Assembly (NCBI RefSeq): GCF_024699275.1
Contig: NZ_JAILPX010000088.1
Location: 29,969 to 93,968 of the forward strand
Direction: 5' to 3'
Source of the DNA: Selenomonas sp.
GTDB taxonomy: Bacteria; Bacillota_C; Negativicutes; Selenomonadales; Selenomonadaceae
DNA: 64,000 nt
Below are positions 54,808 through 62,862 of this stretch, piece by piece (the first letter of the stretch is position 1; every line of letters starts with the position of its first letter). A program made the position numbers and the translations under genes. The notes under the pieces are model-generated. The model saw only the letters and a list, made by a program, of their open reading frames with translations. It had not been told where the DNA came from and did no database searches.

Positions 54808-55209
54808 TTAGCGGACACGTACCTCTTCCGTCTTGTTTTCTTCCTCCGGGAAACCCACGCCCTGTACATGGATGTTGACTTCCACCACGGAAAGGCCGGT
54901 CATGTTTTCGATGGCCTGCTTGACATTTTCCTGTGCAGCCAGAGCCACGTCGGGAATGCGGACACCGTATTTCACGATAATATAGAGATCGACGGCTGCT
55001 TCTTTTTCACCGACTTCGACTTTGACGCCTTTGGCAAAATTCTTGCGGCCCAGTATCTCCGCAATACCGCCAGCAATACCGCCGCTCATACCAGCAATGC
55101 CTTCCACCTCTGTAGCAGCCAGACCAGCAATAATGCTGACCACTTCATCGGCAATGCGAATCGACCCCAGAGAATTGTCTTTCTTTACCATTTCTTTTGC
55201 CTGTTCCAT
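54808..55209 (-). CDS. Asp23/Gls24 family envelope stress protein
   Basis: A 133-residue Asp23/Gls24 protein: GSIRIADEVVSIIAGLAATEVEGIAGMSGG, then VEVGEKEAAVDLYIIVKYGVRIPDVA and VNIHVQGVGFPE. It is a cytoplasmic, membrane-associated stress protein. ATG 55209 has GGAGGG upstream. It opens the long minus-strand run amaP, DUF2273, nusB, xseAB, ispA, dxs, tlyA, nadK, argR, recN. Confidence 0.93.
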   Translation of the reverse strand: MEQAKEMVKKDNSLGSIRIADEVVSIIAGLAATEVEGIAGMSGGIAGGIAEILGRKNFAKGVKVEVGEKEAAVDLYIIVKYGVRIPDVALAAQENVKQAIENMTGLSVVEVNIHVQGVGFPEEENKTEEVRVR

Positions 55210-55250
55210 TACAAATCCCTCCATATCATCAGACGCACAAACTTATAACT

Positions 55251-55274
55251 ATTATAGCATATTTCGCGAATAAA
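55251..55274 (-). promoter_or_regulatory. Promoter of the asp23-recN run
   Basis: Minus strand: perfect TATAAT (55251-55256) with extended -10 TGC before it; the -35 region is poor. A 6-bp palindrome (55285-55302, CCTGCA/TGCAGG) lies just upstream and may be an operator. Confidence 0.5.
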
Positions 55275-55330
55275 ACGATAAATTCCTGCAAATTTATGCA
55301 GGTTTGTGGGAAATAATATACAGCCAAAGA

Positions 55331-55364
55331 TAAAAACTGCCGCACCATACAAATGATGCGGCAG
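55331..55364 (-). terminator. Intrinsic terminator of efp
   Basis: 8-bp stem CTGCCGCA/TGCGGCAG (55337-55364) extended by three pairs past a mismatch, then TTTTTATC on the minus strand. Confidence 0.85.
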
Positions 55365-55386
55365 CCACCATACATCGCTAACGGAA

Positions 55387-55944
55387 TTATGCGCGTTCGA
55401 TGTAATTACCCGTACGGGTATCAATGCGCAGGACATCGCCTTCATTGATGAACAGCGGTACGCGAACTTCGTACCCCGTTTCCAGCTTGGCCATCTTGGT
55501 TGCACCCGTAGCCGTATTGCCCTTGACGCTGGGTTCGCATTCCGTAACCGTGAGGTTCACCGAATTCGGCAGGCTGATGCCGATGATACGGCCCTTGAAG
55601 GTCTGCAGATTTACTTCCATATTTTCCTTCAGGTAGTTCAATGCATCGCCGAGGGTTTCGGTGTTGAGTTCGCTCTGTTCGTAGGTTTCCGTATCCATGA
55701 AGGTATACATGCCATCTGCTTCATAGAGATACTGCATATTGCGGGTCTCCAGATGAGCGGCCGGCATCTTTTCATTGGGGTTAAACGTACGTTCAACCAC
55801 AGCACCGGTTTCTACGTTCTTGATTTTCGTGCGCACGAAAGCAGCGCCCTTACCCGGCTTTACATGCTGGAAATCAACAATCTGCCATACGTTGCCATCA
55901 ATCTCAATGGTCAAACCCGTGCGAAAATCCGTACTATTAATCAT
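55387..55944 (-). CDS. efp: Elongation factor P
   Basis: A 185-residue EF-P with three OB-like domains. The tip loop is HVKPGKGAAF with Lys32, the residue that is modified in lysine-type EF-P; no epmA/B or ymfI-type modification gene is visible here. It relieves ribosome stalling at proline runs. The C-terminus GDVLRIDTRTGNYIERA is canonical. Own promoter and terminator. Confidence 0.96.
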   Translation of the reverse strand: MINSTDFRTGLTIEIDGNVWQIVDFQHVKPGKGAAFVRTKIKNVETGAVVERTFNPNEKMPAAHLETRNMQYLYEADGMYTFMDTETYEQSELNTETLGDALNYLKENMEVNLQTFKGRIIGISLPNSVNLTVTECEPSVKGNTATGATKMAKLETGYEVRVPLFINEGDVLRIDTRTGNYIERA

Positions 55945-56009
55945 TAACTTACGCCCTCCAATAATGTTTGAATGCTTTTTAAGCGGTTCAATTCCAAAAT
56001 AACGTATCT

Positions 56010-56039
56010 AGTATAGCACAACTAGGCAAGACTATTCAA
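56010..56039 (-). promoter_or_regulatory. Promoter of efp
   Basis: Minus strand: TTGAAT (56034-56039), an 18-nt spacer, TATACT (56010-56015) with TG two bases before. Confidence 0.65.
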
Positions 56040-56070
56040 GGATATTTTCAGCCATTATGACGAAGCAGAG

Positions 56071-56100
56071 TAGCAAATGCAACACCATTCGTGCTATACT
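56071..56100 (+). promoter_or_regulatory. Promoter of the VTT-phosphoesterase genes
   Basis: TATACT (56095-56100) with extended -10 TGC; the -35 (TAGCAA) is weak. It ends about 40 nt before the TTG start. Confidence 0.45.
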
Positions 56101-56141
56101 AAACGTAAAATCAACAAATCTAAATTATAGGAGGAACTTCT

Positions 56142-56837
56142 TTGCAATTCAGGAAATCCTTGAAGCTGGTAAAACTGGCCGCCCTGGCTGCCATCCTTTT
56201 ACTCTTCGTCATCATTCATCTGCTTAACCCTGCTTTTCTTCCCCATATGTGCGGCCTTCTGGCTCGCGGAGATATTCAGGAAACCGCCGCCTATATTGCG
56301 TCCTTTGGTTCCGGAGCAGTAGTGTTCAGCTTTATGCTGACGCTTTTTGTCAACGCCCTGGGCTTTCCCCCGGCCATCATCTTTTCCACCGCCAACACGC
56401 TGATCTTCGGCATTGGCTGGGGCATATTCCTATCCGTAGTGGCCGAAACGGTCGGCGTGGCCATCAGCTTTATCCTGCTGCGCTTCTTCTTTCGGGAGGC
56501 AGCCGAAAAAATCATCAGCCGCCACAAGACCCTGGCGGATATCGACAAATACAGTGGCAAGCGCGGATTCGTGGTCATGCTGATTGCCCGAATGGTCCCC
56601 TATCTGCCCTCGGTGCTGCTGAACGCCCTCGGTGCCCTGTCTGCCATGCGCTTTCGGGACTATGTCATCGCTTCCTTCGTGGGCAAGTTCCCCTCCACCG
56701 GCATCGAAGCCATCATCGGCCATGATGCCATCACCCACCAGGAAGATCCCACCCGCATGATTGTGGTTATCATCTTTGCCATCGTCCTGATTGCAGGCGC
56801 CTGGTTCTATGAACGCCATGAACAAAGAAAGAAGTGA
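56142..56837 (+). CDS. VTT domain (TVP38/DedA-like) membrane protein
   Basis: A 231-residue protein of the VTT/SNARE-associated (TVP38/TMEM64) family with about five membrane segments. The core FPPAIIFSTANTLIFGIGWGIFLSVVAE and the re-entrant motif ARMVPYLPSVLLNALGALSAMRFRDYVIASFVGKFPST are visible. Family members move lipids across membranes or support envelope integrity; the role here is unknown. The TTG start at 56142 has AGGAGG 6 nt upstream. Its stop abuts the next gene. Confidence 0.85.
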   Translation: MQFRKSLKLVKLAALAAILLLFVIIHLLNPAFLPHMCGLLARGDIQETAAYIASFGSGAVVFSFMLTLFVNALGFPPAIIFSTANTLIFGIGWGIFLSVVAETVGVAISFILLRFFFREAAEKIISRHKTLADIDKYSGKRGFVVMLIARMVPYLPSVLLNALGALSAMRFRDYVIASFVGKFPSTGIEAIIGHDAITHQEDPTRMIVVIIFAIVLIAGAWFYERHEQRKK

Positions 56838-58097
56838 TTGAACGTGCAGCTTTCACGCCGTAGATTCCTTATGTTATGCGGGAAAATCATTCTGTTGCTG
56901 GGCTTAGGAAGTTTCTTCCCCCGTCTGGCTGCAGCTGCCAGCGGAACCCTGCCCATAGAAGCCCTGCGGCAGCTCATAACCGCCGACCCCCGAACCTCCC
57001 GCACCATCATGTGGCAGAGCAAGACTCCGCTGGAAAACTGCCGGCTGCAATACCAACCGGCTGACGGACAAAACAGGAGCCTGCCCGTCACCATGGAAAG
57101 CCTTTATGAAGACCGGGTCCATAATTACTATTACACCGCCTACCTGCATGACCTCACACCAGGCACAACCTATCATTACCGAATTTGGCTGGGCAACATT
57201 GCTACCCCCTGGCAGACATTTACCACTGCCCCAACGGCAATAAACGATTTTTCGGCTCTGATTCTCTGCGACTCCCAATGCGGCCAAAGTTACGAAAGTT
57301 GGGGCCACGCCTTCCGCACGGTCTGGCAGCGTCATCCCGATGCCCATTTCTTTGCCATCATGGGAGATCTTGTAGACAACGGCCAGCAGGAATGGCAATG
57401 GCAGAATTTCTTTGCCGCCATTGCCGATGTGCTGCCCCGACATCTCTTCGTCCCGATTATGGGCAACCATGAATGCTACAGCCTGATTTGGAAATTCTGC
57501 CGGCCCCGGCGTTATGAACTCAGCTACAATTTGCCCGCCAACGATTCGCCGGAATTACAGAACTACTATTATTCCTACGACTACGGCCCCGTACACTTCA
57601 TGGTGCTGAACACCCAGATGCTGGAACTAAAAGACATTCACCCGGATTTGCTGGCCAGACAAAAAGCCTGGCTGCGTCAGGATGTAAAAAACCACCCGGC
57701 CAAATGGCGGGTGGTGCTGATGCACAAGGATATATTGGCGTATGACGAATATCAGGAAGGCTCTAAGACCATGATGAGCATCAGCGATGTTGGCTATGCC
57801 CTTATGCCCCTGTTTGATGAGCTGAACATCGACCTGGTGCTGACGGGGCATATGCACACCTACCGCAACCGGGGTCATATCCATCACCTGGCCCCTGCAG
57901 ACAATGGCCCGGTCTACATTATGAGCGGACCCTGCGGCAATCAGCAGTACAACGTACCGGCAGACAAACACTTTGACCGCTCCGCCATCGCTCAGCCGAC
58001 GCCGCCCAATTATCTGCTGCTCTCTGTCCAGGAAGAAAAACTGACCATAACCTGCTATACCGTTGACGGCGAATTCATCGAAAAAATGGAGTTGTGA
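56838..58097 (+). CDS. Tat-exported purple acid phosphatase-like metallophosphoesterase
   Basis: A 419-residue protein with a twin-arginine signal (SRRRFLMLCGK, hydrophobic core, Ala-rich cleavage site near 34). A fibronectin-like N domain of purple acid phosphatases (about 50-130, ending TPGTTYHYRIW) is followed by the calcineurin-like fold: CDSQCG, GDLVDNG, GNHE, LMHKD and GHMHTY. It should hydrolyse phosphoesters outside the cytoplasm. The start is TTG 56838 directly after the previous stop, or GTG 56844. The terminator stem overlaps its last codons. Confidence 0.88.
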   Translation: MNVQLSRRRFLMLCGKIILLLGLGSFFPRLAAAASGTLPIEALRQLITADPRTSRTIMWQSKTPLENCRLQYQPADGQNRSLPVTMESLYEDRVHNYYYTAYLHDLTPGTTYHYRIWLGNIATPWQTFTTAPTAINDFSALILCDSQCGQSYESWGHAFRTVWQRHPDAHFFAIMGDLVDNGQQEWQWQNFFAAIADVLPRHLFVPIMGNHECYSLIWKFCRPRRYELSYNLPANDSPELQNYYYSYDYGPVHFMVLNTQMLELKDIHPDLLARQKAWLRQDVKNHPAKWRVVLMHKDILAYDEYQEGSKTMMSISDVGYALMPLFDELNIDLVLTGHMHTYRNRGHIHHLAPADNGPVYIMSGPCGNQQYNVPADKHFDRSAIAQPTPPNYLLLSVQEEKLTITCYTVDGEFIEKMEL

Positions 58098-58115
58098 AAT
58101 ACACAACTCCATTTT
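58083..58115. terminator. Bidirectional terminator overlapping a stop codon
   Basis: Perfect 14-bp stem 58083-58096 with 58102-58115 and a 5-nt loop. The left arm contains the last codons (MEL) and part of the TGA of the phosphoesterase gene. The minus-strand side is followed by TTTTTT, serving the gene at 58116. Confidence 0.8.
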
Positions 58116-58838
58116 CTAATTTACCGGCCGAATAGCTGGTAACGCCACAGAATCATCACCGACATCATGAATTTCCAATTCGATACTGGTGGATTCGACA
58201 ATGGCATCCATGATGGTTTCCAGCGGCACTGCTGGCTGCTCCACAGCTGTTACCGGCGGCAATTCCACCACTTCCTGCGTCGTCATCCCAGACACAGCCA
58301 CGCCACCTACAGGCTGAATGGGCGGCAGTTCCCTTACATTCGCATCCAAAGATGGCTCCTGCGGCACATTCCTTTGCACAGGCTGCGGCGCAACTTTCCG
58401 TTCAGGCGTCTGGATAGGCGCAGGCGTTATCTGCGGCGCCTGCAAAGGACGAGGCGAGATGATTGCCGGCGTATCCGCCTTGGCCTCCTTTTTCTTCGCC
58501 TTGCGTTCCTTATCGATATCCGCTGCGGTAATAATTATGGGGATGGCCTTGGTCTGCCGCTGGACGGCCTTCTGTTCTTCTGCCAGTTCCACCGGAGTCT
58601 TCACCGCTGCCCAGCGCAGCCGGGAATTGAGCCGAGGCAGATTTGACACAGCATCGTCCACGGCCTGCCCTAAATCCGGTTTTTTCTCTACACGCTTATC
58701 GTCACTAACCATTCGGGAACGGAAGAGTTCCTGCGAATCCACGGTGGACACCGTCCCTTCTGCGGCCTGAGCAAAACCTCCCGCCATGATTACGCCGATA
58801 AATGCGGCCATGCCTGCCGCCTTACTGCAATAATTCAT
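58116..58838 (-). CDS. Secreted proline-rich protein of unknown function
   Basis: Not recognised. It has 240 residues with a Sec-type signal peptide (AAGMAAFIGVIMAGGFAQAA, cleavage after about 26). A charged Lys-rich segment (about 108-125) and a low-complexity Pro/Gln/Val region (about 128-200: PRPLQAPQITPAPIQTPE, VAPQPVQRNVPQEP) follow. The last 40 residues are acidic (VESTSIELEIHDVGDD). No catalytic motif or membrane anchor is seen. Pro-rich spacers of this kind occur in proteins spanning the periplasm or cell wall. It lies convergent with the phosphoesterase gene; ATG 58838 has a weak ribosome site. Confidence 0.6.
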   Translation of the reverse strand: MNYCSKAAGMAAFIGVIMAGGFAQAAEGTVSTVDSQELFRSRMVSDDKRVEKKPDLGQAVDDAVSNLPRLNSRLRWAAVKTPVELAEEQKAVQRQTKAIPIIITAADIDKERKAKKKEAKADTPAIISPRPLQAPQITPAPIQTPERKVAPQPVQRNVPQEPSLDANVRELPPIQPVGGVAVSGMTTQEVVELPPVTAVEQPAVPLETIMDAIVESTSIELEIHDVGDDSVALPAIRPVN

Positions 58839-58883
58839 TCACCATATCCCCCAATGGCTTACGCCTTAAATTTCTCTAAACAT

Positions 58884-58924
58884 GAATAAAATTCGGCAGG
58901 ACCACAAAAAAGTCCTGCCGAATT
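58884..58924 (-). terminator. Terminator of the secreted protein gene at 58940
   Basis: Perfect 13-bp stem 58890-58902 with 58912-58924, then TTTTATT on the minus strand. Confidence 0.85.
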
Positions 58925-58939
58925 CAAGGATAATTATGC

Positions 58940-59608
58940 TTATTTTTCCTTAAAGCTGACGACACCTTTCTGGAAAAGATCCACCGCTTCATCCCGCAGA
59001 TCCGGATTATCAATCAGCTGTATGGAATAACAGCCTCCCTTATTCCCTCGGAAAAAGGTTACCGCCATCTGCGTATCGGCTTTGGCCGTCATATCCGGCT
59101 CACCATCGCCGTTCGTATCGATCTCAACCTCTTTGGCCGTGATGGCATAAATCGCCTTATCCTTTTCCGTACGATTAATCAGCTCCATGGCTTCATACCC
59201 GTTGGAACGCATCAGGATGGACAGATACTTCTTAGCATCCGCTTCGTTCAGTGTGTTCAAGTCCGGCATCTTATGGGTATCAAAGGCATCCTTGATGACA
59301 ATCCAGGCGTTCTTGATGTTATAGCCATCATTGTCAAAAATCAAGACTTCCCCTTCCTTGCCCTCATACAGGGCACTGGCGGGAATAACCTGCGGCTTTT
59401 TCGGACAGTTGATGGTATAGCCGAACTGCTTGCTGGTATATACATAATTGTTGACGGCCTGCTGTCCCGCAGCATCCTGTCCATCCTTTACCTGCTGTTC
59501 TGTCTGTACCGGTGCCTTCTTTTTGGCATCAGCCTGGTTCATTCCCGTTCCCATAAACAGAACGCCCATAAGACCTAATGCTGTGATAATCTTTGCTTTT
59601 TTCGTCAT
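58940..59608 (-). CDS. Secreted protein of unknown function
   Basis: Not recognised. It has 222 residues with a Sec signal peptide (AKIITALGLMGVLFMGTGMNQADA, cleavage after about 28) and a Gln/Ala-rich linker (35-52). The main domain begins at YVYTSKQFGYTINCPKKPQVIPA, a pattern seen in small exported lipid- or stress-related proteins. A DTNGDGEPD stretch has EF-hand-like spacing and might bind calcium. Two Cys (about 67 and 198) could form a disulfide. GAGAAAGAGG precedes ATG 59608. Confidence 0.7.
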   Translation of the reverse strand: MTKKAKIITALGLMGVLFMGTGMNQADAKKKAPVQTEQQVKDGQDAAGQQAVNNYVYTSKQFGYTINCPKKPQVIPASALYEGKEGEVLIFDNDGYNIKNAWIVIKDAFDTHKMPDLNTLNEADAKKYLSILMRSNGYEAMELINRTEKDKAIYAITAKEVEIDTNGDGEPDMTAKADTQMAVTFFRGNKGGCYSIQLIDNPDLRDEAVDLFQKGVVSFKEK

Positions 59609-59703
59609 CGTACATTACCTCTTTCTCTCGTACAGTAATGGGATTCCTCAATTCATTCTCCATCAATAGCGCCCTGCGAAATTTTTTCTCTGGCGCTCCA
59701 ACA

Positions 59704-59733
59704 AGTTTACCGCGTCAGCGCAGATTTTGTCAA
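59704..59733 (-). promoter_or_regulatory. Promoter of the secreted protein gene at 58940
   Basis: Minus strand: perfect TTGACA (59728-59733), an 18-nt spacer, TAAACT (59704-59709). It begins right after the helicase stop and implies an about 90-nt leader. Confidence 0.6.
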
Positions 59734-59741
59734 ATATTGCC

Positions 59742-61319
59742 TCACCGCTTGCGGGCTGGCTCCACATTGACCTTATAGCCCTTCACCGTGTTGCGGTGCA
59801 TGGCACTCATTACCCGTTCAGCCACATCTTCCGGTACTTCCACGAAAGTGAACTTGTCATAGATGTTGATTACCCCGATGGTAGCCCCGGGGATATCCGC
59901 TTCATCCGCAATGGCCCGGACGATATCTGCGGGCCGAATCTTCTGGCTGCGGCCGATATTCAGGAACAGGCGCACCATACCCGGTGCTCCGCCCGTATCC
60001 CCGAAGCCCTTATCCTCGTTCTTCTCGTCCTTAAACCCTTCCAGGGACAGTTTCAGCGCAGCGGCAGCAATATCCACCAAATCAAAGCCTTCTGCAGCCA
60101 CATCCGAGATGATTTCATGGTAATCGTCATAGTGATTCTGCTGCAGGGTCTTAATGAGCCGCTCCTGCACCAAATCCTTTTGCCGCTCCAGCATATCCGA
60201 AGCCGTGGGCAGTTCCCGGCGCTGAATCTTCGTATGGGCCAGCTTCATGATCAACCGCAGCTGGCGATATTCCTTCGGCTCGATAAAGGTCATGGCCACA
60301 CCCTTGCGGCCTGCCCGTCCGGTACGACCAATCCGATGCACATAGGATTCATGGTCCTGGGGAATATCGTAGTTGATCACATGGGTGATATCGTCGATAT
60401 CGATACCGCGGGCCGCCACATCCGTGGCAATCAGGATATCGATACGCCCTTCCCGGAAGCGCTTCATCACGCGGTCACGCTGAATCTGGGACAGATCACC
60501 ATGCAGGCCGCCTGCCGAATAACCACGGGCATCCAGCGAAGCCGTTAAATCATCCACCGCCCGCTTGGTACGGCAGAAAATGATGAGTTTTCCCGTTTCC
60601 TCCACATCCAGCACCCGGCAGAGGCCTTCGAATTTCTCCCGGGTCTCATAATACAGCTGGTCAATTAACGGAACCGTAAGATTTTCTCTGGTAATGGTTA
60701 TCCGCTGAGGATGCTGCATATACCGGCGGGAAAGCTTCTCTATAGGCCCCGGCATCGTCGCCGAGAACAACAGGGTCTGTCGTCCATTGGGAATCTGCCT
60801 GATGATATTTTCAATATCATCGATGAAGCCCATATCCAGCATCTCATCGGCCTCATCCAAAACCAGGGTCTGAACATTTTCCAGATTCAGCGTGCCCCGG
60901 TTCAAATGGTCAAGCAAGCGTCCCGGCGTGCCGACCACCGCATGGACTCCACGCTTCAAGGAACGAATCTGCCGGTCAATGGACTGCCCCCCATAAACGG
61001 GTAAGGTGCGTACACGCTTGAACTTACCGATTTTATTGAGTTCCTCAGCAGTCTGGATGGCCAATTCCCGGGTAGGTGTCAGGATAAGCGCCTGCACCTT
61101 ATGGAATTTCTCCGCAATCTTCTCCACCGTAGGAATGCCAAAAGCTGCCGTCTTCCCTGTTCCCGTCTGGGCCTGGCCGATTACATCATGCCCTTCAAGG
61201 GTAAGGGGAATCGTCTGGGCCTGGATGGGGGAAGGTTCTTCAAAGCCCATCTCCCGCAGAGCCTGCAATAATTTCCGGCTAAGTTCAATCTCACCAAAGT
61301 TTTTAAGTTCCTGTTTCAA
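59742..61319 (-). CDS. deaD: DEAD-box RNA helicase, DeaD/CsdA type
   Basis: A 525-residue DEAD-box helicase: Q motif FEEPSPIQAQTIP, Walker A AQTGTGKT, PTRELAIQ, DEAD in VLDEADEML, SATMP, then the C-terminal helicase motifs (ATDVAARGIDID, HRIGRTGRAGRKG). A DbpA-like RNA-binding domain closes the protein (MVRLFLNIGRSQKIRPADIVRAI), as in DeaD/CsdA and DbpA. It probably remodels rRNA or mRNA, often in the cold. The start is TTG 61319 with GGAGGA 6 nt upstream; the frame is open to 61463 but that part overlaps rimO's terminator. Confidence 0.93.
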   Translation of the reverse strand: MKQELKNFGEIELSRKLLQALREMGFEEPSPIQAQTIPLTLEGHDVIGQAQTGTGKTAAFGIPTVEKIAEKFHKVQALILTPTRELAIQTAEELNKIGKFKRVRTLPVYGGQSIDRQIRSLKRGVHAVVGTPGRLLDHLNRGTLNLENVQTLVLDEADEMLDMGFIDDIENIIRQIPNGRQTLLFSATMPGPIEKLSRRYMQHPQRITITRENLTVPLIDQLYYETREKFEGLCRVLDVEETGKLIIFCRTKRAVDDLTASLDARGYSAGGLHGDLSQIQRDRVMKRFREGRIDILIATDVAARGIDIDDITHVINYDIPQDHESYVHRIGRTGRAGRKGVAMTFIEPKEYRQLRLIMKLAHTKIQRRELPTASDMLERQKDLVQERLIKTLQQNHYDDYHEIISDVAAEGFDLVDIAAAALKLSLEGFKDEKNEDKGFGDTGGAPGMVRLFLNIGRSQKIRPADIVRAIADEADIPGATIGVINIYDKFTFVEVPEDVAERVMSAMHRNTVKGYKVNVEPARKR

Positions 61320-61384
61320 AAAGTTCCTCCAAAAATCTATAAAAAGTATATGCGGCGGTTTGTCCACCTCATTCGTCAGCCCAA

Positions 61385-61416
61385 CAGATGCCTTCCTCCA
61401 TGGAGGAAGGCATCTG
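61385..61416. terminator. Perfect 32-bp palindrome after rimO
   Basis: 61385-61400 and 61401-61416 are exact complements, with no spacer. It sits 16 nt after the rimO stop, but neither side has a proper T run, so it may be a processing or stability stem, or a weak terminator. Confidence 0.5.
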
Positions 61417-61431
61417 AATAAAAGTCTATCG

Positions 61432-62763
61432 TCACTCCTTAACCGGCTCACCAACAACATCATAAGTGAAGCCCTGCAGGACTTTAACCTTTATGACATC
61501 ACCGGGTTTGCTGGTGGTATCGCCCTCGATATATACCTGACCGTCTACCTCGGGAGCTTCCCTGTAGGAACGTCCAACCGCAATGTTGGGCTGTTCTTCG
61601 TCCCGTCCTTCCACCAAAACTTCGATGACTTTACCCTCGAAGCTCTGATTGACCTCCTCCGAAATCTTGCTCTGAACACTCATCAAATCGTGATAGCGCT
61701 CCTGCATGACCTCTTCGGGAATCTGATTTTCCATATCGTAAGCTGGGGTATCTTCTTCCCGGGAATAGGTGAACACCCCAACCTTATCCAAACGCTGCTC
61801 CACCAGGAACTTGCGCAGGGTCTGATACTGGGCATCCGTTTCACCGGGGAAGCCCACGATAAAGGTGGACCGGATGGTTACATCAGGAATCCGTTCCCGC
61901 AGCTTCTTAATCAGCGTAATCATCTGTTCCTGGGTATCCGGACGATGCATGGATTTCAATACGGAATTATGGGCATGCTGCAACGGCAAGTCCACGTATT
62001 TGCAAACTTTGGGCTCCGTAGCATAAACATCAATGAGTTCGTCCGTAAAGAATTTCGGATAACAATAGAGCGTGCGCACCCATTTGAGTTTTGGTACCTT
62101 GACCACTTCCCGCAACAGTTCAGCCAGAGCCGGACGCTTGTAGATATCCCGGCCATAGTTGGTGCTGTCCTGGGCAATGAATACGACCTCCCGCACACCA
62201 TTTTCCGTGAGATTCCGCACTTCTTCGCAGATATCTTCAATCTTCCGGCTGCGGAAGTGACCACGAATCTGGGGAATGGCACAAAAAGCACAGTGATTGT
62301 CACAGCCCTCAGCAATCTTCACATAAGCCGTATAATCCGGCGTGGTCTGAATCCGCGGACTCTTGGCATCATAAAGGGTATCATCCTCACCAGCCAGCAC
62401 CACGCGATGACCTTTCAACGTTTCCTCCACCGCTTCCATGATCCGGCCCCAGGCACCAGTTCCCAGGATAGCATCCGCCTCCGGCAATTCATCCAAAAGC
62501 TCCTGCTTGTACCGCTGGCCTAAGCATCCGGTCACAATCAGGCTGCGGCAGCGCCCTGACTCCTTGTAGTCGGCCATGTTGAGCACCGTGGTAATGGACT
62601 CTTCCTTGGCAGACTGAATAAAGGCACAGGTATTGACAATCAAAATATCGGCATCTGCCGGATCATTGGTGAGCTCAATGCCATGGTTTTTGAGTTCCCC
62701 CAGCATAATCTCTGTATCCACCAGATTCTTGGAGCAGCCAAGACTGATAAAACCTGCTTTCAC
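61432..62763 (-). CDS. rimO: Ribosomal protein S12 methylthiotransferase
   Basis: A 443-residue radical SAM methylthiotransferase: N-terminal UPF0004 domain with Cys in SLGCSKNLVD, VNTCAFI and VTGCLGQRY, radical SAM motif EGCDNHCAFCAIPQIRG, and C-terminal TRAM domain. RimO adds a methylthio group to an Asp of S12; the S12 type (rather than MiaB) is indicated by SLGCSKNLVDTE and DLPLQHA. GGAGG precedes ATG 62763. Confidence 0.95.
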   Translation of the reverse strand: MKAGFISLGCSKNLVDTEIMLGELKNHGIELTNDPADADILIVNTCAFIQSAKEESITTVLNMADYKESGRCRSLIVTGCLGQRYKQELLDELPEADAILGTGAWGRIMEAVEETLKGHRVVLAGEDDTLYDAKSPRIQTTPDYTAYVKIAEGCDNHCAFCAIPQIRGHFRSRKIEDICEEVRNLTENGVREVVFIAQDSTNYGRDIYKRPALAELLREVVKVPKLKWVRTLYCYPKFFTDELIDVYATEPKVCKYVDLPLQHAHNSVLKSMHRPDTQEQMITLIKKLRERIPDVTIRSTFIVGFPGETDAQYQTLRKFLVEQRLDKVGVFTYSREEDTPAYDMENQIPEEVMQERYHDLMSVQSKISEEVNQSFEGKVIEVLVEGRDEEQPNIAVGRSYREAPEVDGQVYIEGDTTSKPGDVIKVKVLQGFTYDVVGEPVKE

Positions 62764-62801
62764 AAAAAGACCTCCTGTAAATACACGCTATGAATCACGA
62801 A

Positions 62802-62837
62802 AGAGGATACAGTCTGCATGGACAGACAGCACCCTCT
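62802..62837 (-). terminator. Weak hairpin between the solute-binding gene and rimO
   Basis: AGAGG/CCTCT and GTCTG/CAGAC pair around a 5-by-5 internal loop; CTTTCG follows on the minus strand. It may partly terminate the upstream gene. Confidence 0.3.
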
Positions 62838-62862
62838 GCATATCACACAACACATCTGAAAA

